The notes under the pieces: generated by a model
Database searches by the model: none
The model's input: only the letters and a program-made list of their open reading frames with translations
Told to the model about the DNA's origin: nothing
From: Fragilariopsis cylindrus CCMP1102
Taxonomy: Eukaryota; Bacillariophyta; Bacillariophyceae; Bacillariales; Bacillariaceae
Direction: 5' to 3'
NCBI GenBank assembly: GCA_900095095.1
Contig: FMBT01000305.1
Span: 248,001 to 312,000, forward strand
DNA: 64,000 nucleotides
Part shown: one piece after another, positions 22,384 through 35,152 of the stretch
Position numbering within the stretch: position 1 is the first letter of the stretch
Layout of the letters: each line of letters starts with the position of its first letter
Program-made: the position numbers and the translations under genes

Positions 22384-24309
22384 TTACCGATATCCTGGAG
22401 CAAGATTTTGTTGTTGTGGCATGCCTCCGTTTGGTAACATCCGTCCAACACCAAAACCTTGCATCTGTTGGAGAGGAGGCGGACCTTGGCCGTGTACCAC
22501 TAACATCCCAGAGGCGGCAGCATTCGGGTTGAAGGCACCAGGTGGTGGTGCATTCATAATACCCTCTGACGTTTGATGTTGAGTGGAGGTAAAATTTTGT
22601 TTGATTTGCGATATTGGCGCATTCGAACCGACCATACCAACACCTGCAGGTGGCTTTGGAATTGATTTGCCATTCGGTAACTTCCTAGTAGCCTCCTGCG
22701 TCTTAATCATTGTCAATTTGATTTCACCTTCAGCTGGTTCATCGATATGATCAACATTCACTAAATTACTTAATGCCTTTTCAAATTCGCTCTTTGGTTG
22801 TTCCTGAACTGTCGTAATAGCTAATGCATTCATATTAAGCGCTACACCAGCACCACCAGCACCATAACCATTCGTCGTCCCATTCGTATGAGGGGTACCT
22901 GGTGTCCTGGTGCAAGTGGTGTTCCTGGTCCTGTTTGGTATGATGCTAAAATGGCACTTGCAAAATCTTGTTGTGATGGTGGTGGAGGTGGTTTAGGAGC
23001 AAAAGGATCATCATTTACGTTTGCCATATTACTATGAAGTCCAAAGGGATCGTGCACAGGTGGTGCTCCATAATACGCATTTGGTGTCGAAGCTGGTGCT
23101 GGAGGAACCGGAGGTGGACTACCATAACCATACTGTTGTGGCGGTGGTGGTGGCGGACTGGTATATGGAGGAGGTTGTTGCTGCTGTTGCTGCTGTGTGG
23201 TGGTGCTTGGTAGTATCCAGGAGGAGCTACAGCCGGTACGAGAGCCCCACCAGTATTATAACCAGCGGGAGCGGCGCCGGCATAAGAGGTTGTGGGAGGA
23301 AGTGGAGACTGGTAATTTTGACCGTACGTTGTTGGGGCACTATAGCCACTAGCCACTGATCGAGAATCTGGTGGTGGGACAGCAGCATTGGAACCCTGCA
23401 AATCCTAACAAATCCATTTCTGGTACATTATTATTATTATTGTTCTTCCTTCCGTTGCTGTACGAGTCCCGGACCGATCCTCCACCACCACTGCCATTTG
23501 GTATCTCTCCTAAATGATTTCGACTTTCGTTGATAGATGCCTCATGGCCCTACGAAGATCCGCTTCTTCTTGTTCTTGACTACCAGGAATATCACCACTC
23601 GAAATATGGCGACTTCCCATGCCTACCGCCCTAGTGGGATATTGTTGTTGTTGCTGGTCACTTCTGTATTGCCACGACCAGGAAGATGGTTGGAGCGTTG
23701 GATCCCTTGACACCCACTTGAAATACCTTTGGCATAGTAAAAAATGATTGTCCATCAATTGATAAATCGTACTGACGAAATCCAGGTTCTGGTTGTCATG
23801 GGTGCGGCTGCGTGACACAGTACTTTGATGACATGATTTCCTTTACTTTGCCAACTAAAGTCTAACATACCCGCTCTATTCGTCGAATAATGAACCTCCT
23901 TTCCATCCATGGAAATTTGACGTTTCCCCGACGTAATTGACCATACAATACTAACTTCATGTTCCTCACCACGACAATCCGTACCGGTCCTACCATTCTC
24001 GATTGCCTGTTGATTAGCAAATCCGAACCGCCTTTTTTTGGATGGATGGATGTAGTGTGAAGTGTGTGTGTATGTATTAATATTTTTTTAAAAGAAGAGA
24101 AGAAGAAAAAAAACGATACGTTTAGGGAAGGGGATTTAGTACAATGTGCAGCACGGTACTATCAGTTTGGAATCCTTTTTTTTTTCCGGGACGACGATCT
24201 TTCATCAGACAAAAAATAAAACCTACCATCGGATTTTTCTTTTCGTTGAGGATACTCGTTTTCCCGCTGCGACTGCACTGAAATCAATTTGATAGATTAG
24301 TAAACTCAT
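22384..24309 (-). CDS. FAIM1-like-domain protein with Pro/Gly-rich C-terminal half
   Basis: Exon 1 24309..24227, intron 24226..24032 (GTAGGT...AAAG), exon 2 24031..22384. Exon 1 ends GKRVSSTKRKIRW; the splice falls inside the same Trp codon as in the gene at 12144..14333. Exon 2 opens RRFGFANQQAIENGRTGTDC then RGEEHEVSIVWSITSGKR, MDGKEVHYSTNR, LDFSWQSKGNHVIKVLCH and FRQYDLSIDGQSFFTM. This matches the paralogue and, by the SGKR...DGKE...DG pattern, the FAIM1 fold. The second half is Gln/Pro/Gly/Asn-rich (SAPTTYGQNYQSPLPP, DPFAPKPPPPPSQQ), resembling scaffold tails, and ends with a conserved-looking FEKALSNLVNVDHIDEPAEG block. At least five frame changes (near 23800, 23690, 23540, 23400, 23190-22890) break it. 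The ATG at 24309 is the best visible start but not certain. Confidence 0.75.
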
Positions 24310-25593
24310 TGTTTGCGTAATATATTATATTTCGTATCTATAATTATATTGTTGTCCTTGCCATATCGATCTCAATTCGTTGCAACAAAATTGAGTCATT
24401 TTGAACAGCTTCACGGCGTCGTGCTTTTGCACCGCGTAAAGCACGTAAGCACGATGCTGATATATCGTCGCTTGAAATGCTACTTCGTAACAAAATCAAT
24501 CTTCATCATTTTTGTCGGCGGAAGACTCGCGGGAATGAAACCAGAGAGCGAGGAGGTCACAAGATTTCGAAAGATCAATCTACTATGGTAGCTTGTCAAA
24601 TATTTACTATCATCATCATTTATTATCAGTTATGTTAAGAAGTACCAACTATAAAAACATGTTGGCATGATGATGGCATGATCAACCAATTGCAAAGTGA
24701 AGAGCCAGTTCTATGAACACACACACAATATAGTATGAGTGTTAGTACCATATTTTGTAATATGAATCCCTGACTTGAGTAAGCAGGTAAGAAGCACGTA
24801 CAGTAGTATTCAACTTGTCTCAATGACTTGAACTCCCTAGAATGAATGTGCGGTCCTCATAGCAAACTATCGAGGGTCTACTGTGGTATAGTGGTTAGTA
24901 GGGAGTGTAATATACTATACACATTCATCACACAATTTTTTCTGTGAAGAAAAATCAAACATTCCCATTAAAAAGCCCCCCCCCCTTCTAATAGACCTAT
25001 AGCAGAACAAAAACAAACACACTGCATGAGTAATCATTTCGGATTAAGATCATGGAATTCTATGCTACTACATAATACACACCACACATTATGATGCAAT
25101 TTTCTTTACATTATGATCAGAGGCGCAACATACTTTCTATCTGACAATTGGTTCCATTCTAATGATCTAAGAACAGGACCAAACCAACTGTACAATTTCA
25201 GGCGTCATAAACATAGAATTTAACAACATCTTTATAAGTGATACAGTACTAAAATGTCCTTAGTTTAGTTGATGATGTTACTCTGTTTTTCGATTTGTAT
25301 TTCTTATTACAGTAGAGGAAGGAGAATTTTCTCTTTCTCAATTGGTCTGTCCGTATCCCGTCTCTCACGGTGATTGTGAGATTGCCACAGATTTCTTCTT
25401 GACACTACAAATAAAGGTTATTGCAATCTGAATCGAAAACACAAACATCATCCATCACTTCTAATTAATATTTGTTCTACCGTACAACACACATGCACTC
25501 ATTGAACATCCATCAAAGGTGCAGCGAAGCATCAGATCGGCAGCATATTCATACAGGTATTCATATATTATTCGATTTTACAAGAAGAAGAAG
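24310..25593. other. intergenic region between divergent genes
   Basis: About 1.3 kb with no confident gene. It contains a C-rich run (about 24977-24986), and near 24875-24905 a stretch faintly resembling a tRNA D-arm, which I rejected. It must hold promoters for the FAIM1-like gene (minus) and the NusG gene (plus). Confidence 0.5.
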
Positions 25594-27824
25594 ATGTTTG
25601 TCCCTCATTCCAATCTTCTACCATTCCTAGTAGGAATTATACTTGTGCAAGTACTGCCTACTCATGGGTTCGTCCATACATCATCACCATCAATATGTCG
25701 ATCCTTCGATTCTCCTATACGAACGATAAGTCCAGCGAGTAGTAGTAGTAGTAGTAGTAGTAGTGCTGCACCAACAGTAGGAAGGTCGATATCATTACCA
25801 TCATCATCAACACGGCTATTTGTAGATTTGTGGGAACGTATGGAAATCGACGAAGACGAGGAAGTTGAATGGTACTTACTCAATTGTGTTGCTGGACTTG
25901 AAATTGATTTATTACGACAATGTCGTGCAAAGATGCCTGAAATGCCAGCAGAGGATGTTGTTAAGTTTGTTGTTCCGACTATGGTAAAAACTCGTTCACA
26001 TGGAGCGAGTCGGATGGTCAGTGAAACCAAGGTCAAATATCTTGGGTACGTATTTGCCAAACTAAGATTATGTAGGGACACCTATACGCCTATCCAAAAA
26101 ATGGACCTGTGTCGTTCTTGGATGGGAACTATTAACATAAAGGGACATAAAAAACTTCCACCGGCACCCCTACCTCTAAGTGAGGAAGAGATTGAAAATT
26201 TTGACCTGGATAACGTTATATGGGAGATAGACGAACAAGACGAGAAGAAGACTACCAAAGCGAAGGCAGGAATTATTCTGGATACCGAGGAAAATGAAAG
26301 ACAAGAAAATGAAAAAGTACGCTCAAAAGAAGAAGCTATTGAAGAAGTATGCAGAACCGTGTATAAGAGCCTTAAAGTTGAAGATATGGTCAAGGTCACT
26401 GCCAAAAATAAATTTTTCGATGAGGACGGTATTATTCGTAGACTCAAAGATGGAATGGTTTTTGTTCGTTTTTTCACATACGGGACAATGTTCGAAGAGT
26501 GGTTGGATCCAAGTGATGTAAGAAAACTTACTGAAACTGAAATTGTGGACGGTCTGGGTGGACCAGCAGCTCCTATAACCCAGCGTGATTTGGATGGTCC
26601 ACAAGATAATGAGCGATATAATGATGATCCAAGAAACCAAGTTGGTGCATTTGGTGGGGGGCCAGCTTCTCGTAATAGAAGACAAGATCGAACTGAACGA
26701 AGCTTTGAAAAAGATAGCTACGATCCTAAGAAAGAACGTGAGAATTGGAACCAGTACAAGGAAAATGAGAAACGAAATGAAGGCGGAGCTTATAATGATG
26801 GCAATGGTGTAGAATTTCGTGCTGGATCGAAGAACGATTTTAGGGCTGAAAGTGACGTCGATAGTCAATGGGGTAGAAGTAATAAGCCAACGCAGGAACG
26901 ACAAAGGGGTGATCGTCGGACAGAACAGGCAGGTCCTTCACGTGGTCGTCAGGAAGATGACTGGAGCTCGTTTGTCTCTCAAACATCACCTACCAGCAAA
27001 AACAAACAAACAAATAGCCAAACTAGTAAGGAGGAAACAGATGATTTTTTCTCCTCTCTTATGTCGGATCTTTCTAAGGATATGGACGGATATCAGGGGC
27101 AACGGGGTGGTCAAGGAGAAGGACGAAGAGATCAAAAACCGACAGAGTCTGCTAGTCAAGATTCCGACGACGACTTTTTCGCTTCCTTGATGTCAGATAT
27201 AGAGGATGAACCATCGGAACGTGCGAAATCACCTCCTTCAACGAGCAAAGGAAATAATGCCGATGGCGATGACGACTTCTTTGCCTCTTTAGAAAGAGAA
27301 ATCAAAGGATCACCAACATTAATAAATCTGAGCCAGCAAGTAGTAGTGGGTCTACCAATAGTGTGTCTTCGGCAGATGAAGATGATTTCTTTGCAAGTCT
27401 TGAGATGGAACTTGCATCGGATCTTGGTGATGAGAAGAATGTTGCTTCCGATTCGAAGCAAGAAGTAAAAACTTCTCTGTCGGCTGATAACTCTGCTGCT
27501 GTTGAAGAGGATGATTTCTTTTCAAATCTAGAAGCAGAATTACAGTCAGATTTAGATGGAGAAAAGGCTCCAAAGATAGCCCCGACACAATCCAAGCAAA
27601 TAGCAGCACCACAAACGATAAGAGATGATGCCCAAGTGCCAGTTGAAAAAAGTTCCACTAGAGATGAAAAGGAAAACGATGTCCCAAGCATTACGAGTGC
27701 TTTCGATGCAGCTACTCTTAAAAAACAAACTGTCCCTCAACTCAAAGACATACTCCGAGATCGTGGTTTGAAATTATCAGGAAAGAAAGCTGAGCTCATC
27801 GAACGTATCAATTCTAGCCTATAG
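25594..27824 (+). CDS. plastid-type NusG transcription factor with DDFF repeats and SAP domain
   Basis: I chose ATG 25594 over an earlier in-frame one because it begins a signal-peptide-like leader, FLVGIILVQVLPTHGF, in which GF could be the diatom plastid cleavage motif. Residues about 92-205 form a NusG N-terminal domain (EWYLLNCVAGLEIDLLRQCR, VKYLGYVFAKLRLC), and about 262-313 a KOW domain (VKVTAKNKFFDEDGIIRRLK, EEWLDPSDVRKL). A long charged linker follows, then five spaced repeats of DDFFxSLxxxL (about 27040, 27168, 27268, 27378 and 27507), and a C-terminal SAP domain (LKKQTVPQLKDILRDRGLKL). NusG modulates RNA polymerase elongation; plastid action is inferred from the leader. The frame shifts once near 27305-27325, between repeats three and four. 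Confidence 0.88.
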
Positions 27825-28427
27825 TAAACGACCATAGCTTTCACTAATATTAATATAGTTACTGTATATTATACGAACTACATACTGTAGTTTGTTAGCT
27901 TTTAGTTGCATACCAGTTACTAGTTTCATTTTTTCTCACATCATAATTAATTTTTCATTTTATGTAGTTCTTAAAAATAAATAAGAAAAAAACAATAATT
28001 ACAAAACGACACGTAATATAGCGAACAATAATACTTGTCGTCATTGCCTGACGATACTGGACTGAATTTCGCGCTCACAAAGTAAAGTTCGACCTCTTGT
28101 TTGTGAGAATGAAAATGGAGAGGTCCATTATTTGTCGTGTTATTTTTTGTGCAGAATTCAAATGTTGTGGTGTTACTGTACGAAGTACATTGGCGGAAAA
28201 GAGGAAGAATAACGAACCAGCAAAAAAAACCGAACCACACATAGTTAAGAACCACTGAATAACAAATACCAATACAACTCAACAACTCTTCCTGGGGCTT
28301 GCTAACGTCACATTAAACTACAACGCCACATTAAACTACAACATCAGCAATAATAAATACTATTACCTGTCGAACAATACTAGTACATTAATCGAATCTC
28401 GAAATCGATTCAATATAGATCGAAATC
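27825..28427. other. intergenic, nothing recognised
   Basis: About 0.6 kb between the NusG gene and the D-glutamate-cyclase-like gene. Minus-strand frames here (27971..28285) are hydrophobic and unconserved. Short AT-rich repeats (ACATTAAACTACAAC twice near 28310-28340) are the only visible structure. Confidence 0.5.
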
Positions 28428-30103
28428 ATGCCAAAACCTGAAAGCAGCAGCAGCAATAACAATACCAATACAATACCAATACAATAACAATCGAGATCAT
28501 CTTAAAATTAATAACAATACATTAACAAAGGAAGAACAGGATGGTTTTCTTAGATTGTTATTACCTGCATGTCAACCACAAGAAGGTTCACCTGCAAATA
28601 CATTTACAAAGAATGAAATGGATACATTACAAAAGGCTGTAGGCAATGCTTGTAGTATCAACGTCGGTGCTCCTTCTTCTCATTCTCATTCTCATCGTAA
28701 ATCAAAATCGCTACCATCCAATAAGGTAGATATTCGAGATGTAGGTCAAGCATTTTATCCACCGGAAGGATCATCAGTTGTGGCGTTATTATCAAAAACA
28801 ACACCGTCGTCGTCATCATCGTCTCCACAATCAGGCGAGGATGAGGAGGATCACGGTGAGGTGATGGCTTGCCCACAAGACGGTAGTGATGATACAACCA
28901 ATCATACATACAATAACAACAACAACAATAATAATAATAATAACAATAACAATAACAATAATAATAATAATAATAATAACAACGATCTCCCTACAAGTAC
29001 TGCGTTAGATTGGCATGGTGCTCCTCGACTTCACAAAGAATCACAAGAATCATCATCATCATCGAATAATAATATGTCATCAGCACGCTATTTTCGTGAA
29101 TGTGTAGTACGACCTAATCTACATACAAAACCAACTAATGGTGTATGTCCAGGATATTTACAATGTAATTTAGTTGTTCTGCCACAAGGACAAATTGCAT
29201 TTGATTTTTATTATTTTGTCAACGTAATCCAAAGTCATGTCCATTAATTGAAGTATGCGATGTTGGATCACCATATCCAACTGGTATTGCACCTGGTGCT
29301 GATTTACGAACGGACATACCTAAGTAAGTACTGTGTTGAACACAAAACAAGTAACAACAAATAAAGTTAACGTTTTTAAGATAGGAAATGGAAACGATCT
29401 TTTGTCGAATCAATCCCAAGTCTCATCTTATTTTTTGTTTGTTTGTTTGTAATGTGCTTTGTAGATATGCTATTTATCGTCATGGGAAATTAGATAAGGA
29501 AGTTACAGATGTTATTGATTACTGGCCAAAAGAATCTGTTGCCTTTTTAATTGGTTGTTCTTTTTCATATGATGGCGAATTAATGGAAGCTGGGATACCA
29601 TTAAAAAGTGTACAACAAAATAAAAATGTGCCAATGTATAAAACTAATTTAAATGTCGTTCCGCTGGATCATTGAAGGGTAATATGGTTGTTAGTATGAA
29701 ACCAATTCCTTCGTTACAAATTTCAAAACATGTAAGTTATTTCGTTTTGCTTTGTTCCGCTTTACTGTTATTTTATGTTTGGTGACATTGAACATTGATA
29801 CACTTACTCACTCACACGATTTTCTTTTTTGACATGCATACGAAGGTTGAAATTACTTCCAAGTATACACATGCACATGGAGGTCCGGTGGCTGTTGGTT
29901 CAGCTGAAGCTATCGGGATTAAGGATATTAATAAACCGGAATGGGGTGAGGCTATTGATATTGCCAATGATGAAGTACCTGTATTTCATGCTTGTGGTGT
30001 TACACCACAAAGTATCCTAATGGATTCGAAGGTACCATTTGCTATTACACATAGTGCGGGATATATGTTCGTAACTGATTTACCATCACGTATGGGAGTA
30101 TAA
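28428..30103 (+). CDS. D-glutamate cyclase-like / DUF1445 protein
   Basis: The family (DUF1445, putative hydro-lyase; mammalian DGLUCY is a mitochondrial D-glutamate cyclase) is recognised from [109 protein letters not shown] and [20 protein letters not shown]. Exons: 28428..29323, 29465..29731 and 29846..30103; introns GTAAGT...GTAG and GTAAGT...GAAG. Three frame breaks are needed: in the Asn repeat near 28470-28495, in the T5 at 29205-29209 (one added T gives [12 protein letters not shown]) and near 29661. A run of about 24 Asn codons (28912-28983) lies in a family-atypical insertion of about 120 residues. The activity is inferred; the substrate of the algal form is unknown. Confidence 0.85.
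28912..28983 (+). repeat. AAT/AAC trinucleotide tract encoding poly-Asn
   Basis: About 24 consecutive Asn codons, mixed AAT and AAC, within exon 1 of the D-glutamate-cyclase-like gene. The codon mixing argues against recent replication slippage alone. Confidence 0.9.
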
Positions 30104-30833
30104 ATTACAATTTAAGCTAGCTAGCTATAAAGCAGTTAAATAGCGCACTATCACACGATAGATTAGTATATTAAATGTACTATTATTAGAATCAAATAAC
30201 TTACTGTATCAGAGATTACTCACTTAGCTACGATTATTCTATTGTAAAATTTGTTTCTAGCTATAATAATATACAACACATCCTAGAAGAGCTAAACAAT
30301 GTATTTATTCTTGTTTCACAAATTATTATTGCTTACAGAAAGATATTCTTGGTCATAGGATCGTATCAGAAGGTAGTATTAGTGTAAGTCGAAAGATGTT
30401 GCCAGTAGTAACTATCTATTCAATACCTACAGTACAAGATTTTTTTTACGAGGGATGGTCTTTTTCTATTGTAAATTAAATTAACCACGCCACTATTACC
30501 CCCTTTAAAAATCAAGCATCACATTATTACGCCCCCTTTTATATAACAAATGCCATTGACCGCGTGATGAACACTGCTAATAATCTCAGTCCAATAAAAA
30601 CACTCTCCAACAGCACTCACATTTCCACATTATCATAACTTTTGACTTTACATTCAACATACAGTACTGAATACTGTACAAAGTAAACTTAGTTGAATGG
30701 CGTTACTGATAGTGCTATTCTTATTACCAGTATAACATATCTACACTCTTATTTTAGACTCGTCCGCATCAAAACTAAAATTAGCTAACTAAGCATTATC
30801 TTACATCCGTACAGTACAGTACATCCTTCCAGT
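30104..30833. other. intergenic, nothing recognised
   Basis: About 0.7 kb of AT-rich spacer, including an AGCTAGCTAGC motif just after the preceding gene (30116-30126). No frame above background and no RNA gene were seen. Confidence 0.5.
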
Positions 30834-32963
30834 ATGAGTAGTAGTAGTTTGACGACGGGTCGATCCCGGAAGCGGTCAGTCAGCAAGGGAGAGGGTGATA
30901 TTGAATCACCACCATTGCGTCGGGCCCGACGTGATGTCCTTTCATGTGAGCTGGAAACTATACAGGCTGAATTGGAACATGAAAGATCGCTCAGAGCATT
31001 GGATTCGAAACGTTTCGTTCAAACCAAGCAACGGTTGGAAAAACAGATGGAATTTGCCATTGAAGAAGCTAAAGATTCAAAAGTTTTGATGGAGGAAATG
31101 CGAGATGAGAACGAACGACATTTGGATCAGCTTAAGAGAGCTATGTCTCGAACAAAGGCAGAGCTACGAGAAGTACAAGAAGATTTAGATGAAGCACGGG
31201 CTATTTCATCGAGGAAGGCATTAGATGAAGATCCTCGAATAGAGATGCCTGAAGAGGATATCGATGCGAAAGAGATTGAAAACGACGCATTGAAGGGAAC
31301 AATAGGTAAACTACAAAGTGAAATGAAAATTTGATAAAGCAACAATCGGCGGATAGTGATAATAATAATTCAAACCGTGATGAGGACGATGAATCATCAA
31401 TGATGTCACCAGGTGCACTCTCCGAGGCACGGCCGGATGTGTTGAAGGAATTGAATCGAGTACGGATTCTTTTTGCCGAGTCGGACCGCAAAAATCGACA
31501 ATACAAAAAAATTGCGGAAGATGCACAACGTAAAACGAAACAATTTATTCAGGAAAAGGAACAAGTACGTTCTGTCAACAAACGTGTTGAGCAACTTGAA
31601 ACGGATCTTCTTGAATCAACACGGGCAGAAGAAACTATCTCCGAAAAACTAAAAGATTGGCAAGAGCTTGGTGTGGCTATGAGTTGTATATTGGCACCAT
31701 CGGATCGTCCATTGAATCCTCCTGAAATTACTGTACTACGACAATATTTAAATGATGCAAAGACGAAGGCTACCGAATCGGAAAATAATCAAATCACTAT
31801 GAAGAAACAACTGGGAAAAAATAAGGAAATCATTCAAACATTAATGTCGGAATCAACGAAGTTTGAAAGGAAAGAATCTATATGGAAAGAAGAACGACAG
31901 GAATGGGAACGACGAAAAGATCTTAATATGAAGGAAATTAAGGTACTCAAAGGGCAAGAAGATATTTACAAACGTGAAGTAGAAAGCCTTCGTTCGATAG
32001 TTAAAACATTTGACGAATTACCCTTGACGGAAGCGCAAGGAATGAAGAATAGCGAGTCTGCTATTGCGGGTGGTGCATCTCCAGCAATATTCGCGTTCTA
32101 GAGGTTTCGTTGACGGCAGTAAAAGAGGAAATTGAGGTGTTGAAGGAAGCGAAGCGAAGTTTACAAGATGACTTGGATTGTTCTGTTGCTGAAAAGGAAG
32201 AATTACAGAAGAAGCATAATACTGTATTGGAAAAATTTGGGAAACTAAGGGATGCACTTTATGCCGAACGTACAAAGGCAGAACAAGCCACAGAGCGTGC
32301 TAATGAAGCAGAGATCCTCGCTGGAAAGGGTTCATTTAACCCAGAACAGACACGTGTTTTGCATATGGGATCTAACCCACTTACAGTGGCATTGAAGGAA
32401 GAGATCAATGTCCTTCGAAGCAGATCGAGGTTATTTCTAATGGTGACAACAGAAGAACAAGGGTTGCCCATCGGATGTAGATCCCAATAAACTCCATCAA
32501 AGATTGAAACAGTCATTCAAGGAACAAATTTCGAGATTCAGGGAGGGTGTGTATCTGATAACTGGTTACAAGGTGAGTTTTTTTCTGTTATATGTTATTC
32601 AAGTGCTGTTAGGTTTATTTATTAAATGAATGAAAAAGTACACATTGCAGACAAAAGTACTTATTTATCTTATATCGCTTCCATTTAACTTATGCATGTG
32701 TCTGTTTTTCAGGTTGACATGATCCCTGATAATGATCGTTATAAATTTAAAGTCCGGTCTGTCTTCGCAGAGCGAGAAAAGGACCACTTAGTGTTTCAAT
32801 GGCCAGAAGGGAATCATGTGACGTCATTGGATCTGTTGAATACTGAGCATGCGAAAATCTTAACGAAACTCCATCCTATGAATACATGACAAAGTTTCAC
32901 AGTTTACCTGCCTTCATGGCAAGTGTCCAATTGAGTTTGTTCGAGAATCAAACGATGATCTAA
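30834..32963 (+). CDS. MAD1: mitotic spindle checkpoint protein MAD1
   Basis: MAD1 recruits MAD2 to kinetochores and nuclear pores. Exon 1 30834..32572, intron 32573..32712 (GTGAGT...TCAG), exon 2 32713..32963. Most of the protein is an extended coiled coil with heptad-like Glu/Lys/Leu sequence from about residue 40, interrupted by an acidic Ser-rich patch. The globular C-terminal MAD1 domain is diagnostic: LHQRLKQSFKEQISRFREGV, YLITGYK, VDMIPDNDRYKFKVRSVFAE and, in a shifted frame, EYMTKFHSLPAFMASVQLSL ending at TAA 32961-32963. Frame changes occur near 31326-31329 (adding one A restores SEMKNLIKQQ), 32095, 32410, 32455 and 32870. I did not find a confident MAD2-interacting motif, which should lie in the disrupted section before the C-terminal domain. 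Confidence 0.88.
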
Positions 32964-33348
32964 CTAGCTAGCTAGCTAGCTAGGTTATAAAATTAATTTT
33001 ACAGCTCTGCATCAAAATACGAATGAAATAACATTATTGCATATCAGAACTAAATTCTATGATAAGAAAAATTGTATCTCAATTTATATTATTTTTGTCA
33101 TTTTAGAATAATTTGAAGTCGTGAAAACACAAATAAGAGCTAAGTTAGTTCTAGTACAGTAACTTTTGTGCAAAAATTTTTTTGCATTTTTTGTTAGTTA
33201 CGCCTCCTCAATCTGATACACACAACTACCTACTGTGTATGCGAATAGAAAGAAGTGATAGAAGAGTAAAAGACAAGAGGAAAGAAGGAGCGTTACAGTC
33301 AGTCATCAATCTATCTTGGGTTTTTTATCTGACGACCGAAACAAAGAA
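32964..33348. other. intergenic with CTAG tandem repeat
   Basis: About 0.4 kb between MAD1 and the SUN-domain gene. Five to six CTAG units (about 32962-32984) start at the MAD1 stop codon. The rest is AT-rich 3' UTR and promoter. Confidence 0.6.
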
Positions 33349-35152
33349 ATGATGAGTTGTTTTTCAATTGTGACCGTCAGAAATCAATGTTGGCTGGTAT
33401 TTTTTTCAGCATTTTTGTTTGTGGTGGCTTCTGTTGTCGCATCACCGTCGACTTCCTCGTCCGGCATAGAAGTAGGCGATACTACGATACATATGCTGTC
33501 AGAAGATTCTTACGGGATACAATCAAAGATGTTACGAATTTGTTAGAAAAGGGCAAGAAGATGCCAGGGGATACGGATGGTGATGATTCGACGTTGGCAT
33601 CTGCAACAACTAATTTGGACCAAATAAATCAAACTATGGAGGAAATTACCGAAAGTATGAAGCGACTACAAGCACTGACAGAAAAAATGTTAAAGAAAGA
33701 ATCTAAGGTCAATTCACTTTTGAAAGAGGCTAATACTCGTGAACTTGATTACCTTGTAGAACGCTTATTGGACACGCTTGAGTCGGAGACCGATCTTCGA
33801 GAGTTGGAGCAAGAAATTCAATCAGAACGAAATACCTTAGCGGTATATGACAATGATGACGACGATGACAATGATGATCTTTCTGCAATAAATGACAACA
33901 TAAACAAGGTTACAAGTAACACTTTACATGAACGCCTTGATACGAATGTCATTATGGAGGAAAGTGAAGCAAAGATGAGAAAGTGGATCTTATCATTAAT
34001 CGAAGAAGAATTGGTTGCTTATAGGAAAAACATTCTAGATGCTGTGCCAGTTGATATAGGTAGTGGCGATTATAATTTAACAGTGACACCAATGACGACG
34101 ATGATACTACTACGAAGGTGAAAACAAATAATAAATGTCCATCGACGACTAGTATTGTTCAAAAAGTACAACAGTCATTGCAGGATTATGCAGATGATGG
34201 TATCGGTAGGGTAGATTATGCTCAAGGTGCAAATGTTGTTCATTGGATGACATCTGAAACGTATTCACCGGTTAACAACGGCAATGGTAAAATTCTTGGA
34301 TCTGTATGGTGGAGTAAATTCATACCACAAGATTGGGAAAGACTATTACCGTCTGATTGGGAAGAATGGAATGTTGGTATACCATCGTATGTTTATCACA
34401 GTCTGGTACGTATTTGAAAGAATAGTGGATCAAATATATTGAATTATGTACTGCTTTCTTCAAACTTTCTCTTTGTGTACATTTAAATACCGAAGTGTTG
34501 ATCTTGCCACACTCATCTAAACTTTCTTTCTTGTCATTCATTCATTTTTTGAAAAGGGTTTCATGAGTGGGGATATGGCACCTCCTGAAGCTTTGATACA
34601 GAAAAATACTCTTCCAGGATCATGTTGGCCGATGGAAGGATCGACTGGACAAGTTACACTCAAACTTTCATATCCTGTCCTTGTTGAATCAGTTTCTATT
34701 GATCATATTCTCAAGATATTATTCCCGAAGGTAAATACGAATCAGCTCCAAAGCATATGAAGATCATTGGATACCCACCTTGTAGTGATGATGATTCATC
34801 AAACTGTGCTGCTATCGGATTTGATATAAACAATCCTATTGATATTGCTGAAATCCGATATGAAGTAGACGGTCCAAGTATCCAATCTTTTGATAGTTAC
34901 TACACGAAGGCGATTGGCAGTATGCCACCACCCCTTCCTCCTGCTACAACTACTTTCAACAATGATGATGATGATGATGATGAAGTAGAAGAAGTCGATT
35001 CGGGATCTTGTTCGGTACAAACAGCATCATGTAGTGGACCACCAAGAATAAGTGTTGCAGCTGTTACCATGAAAGTACTTGAAAATTGGGGAAATCCAGA
35101 TTTTACCTGCCTATATCGATTGCGGCTTCACGGAGATCCCGATTTTATTTGA
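33349..35152 (+). CDS. SUN-domain nuclear envelope/ER protein
   Basis: SUN proteins span the nuclear envelope or ER membrane with the SUN domain in the lumen. Exon 1 33349..34405, intron 34406..34556 (GTACGT...AAAG), exon 2 34557..35152. The N-terminus from ATG 33349 reads CWLVFFSAFLFVVASVVASP, a signal peptide or membrane anchor; the coiled-coil body (LDQINQTMEEITESMKRLQA) follows in another frame from about 33510. The SUN domain includes IGRVDYAQGANVVHW, NTLPGSCWPMEGSTGQVTLK, PVLVESVSIDHI, ALGFDI-like GFDINNPIDIAEIRYEVDG and MKVLENWGNPDFTCLYRLRL. Frame changes lie near 33510, 34115 and 34708 (one added T gives DHISQDIIPEG). An alternative start at ATG 33387 in the second frame cannot be excluded. 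An acidic Asp-run insertion sits within the domain (about 34963-34985). Confidence 0.88.

Noticed and set aside
24870-24945. Stretch resembling a tRNA D-arm (TGGTATAGTGGTTAGTA)
   Set aside because: No anticodon stem, T-arm or B-box-like GGTTCGA sequence follows at the right spacing; no cloverleaf could be built.
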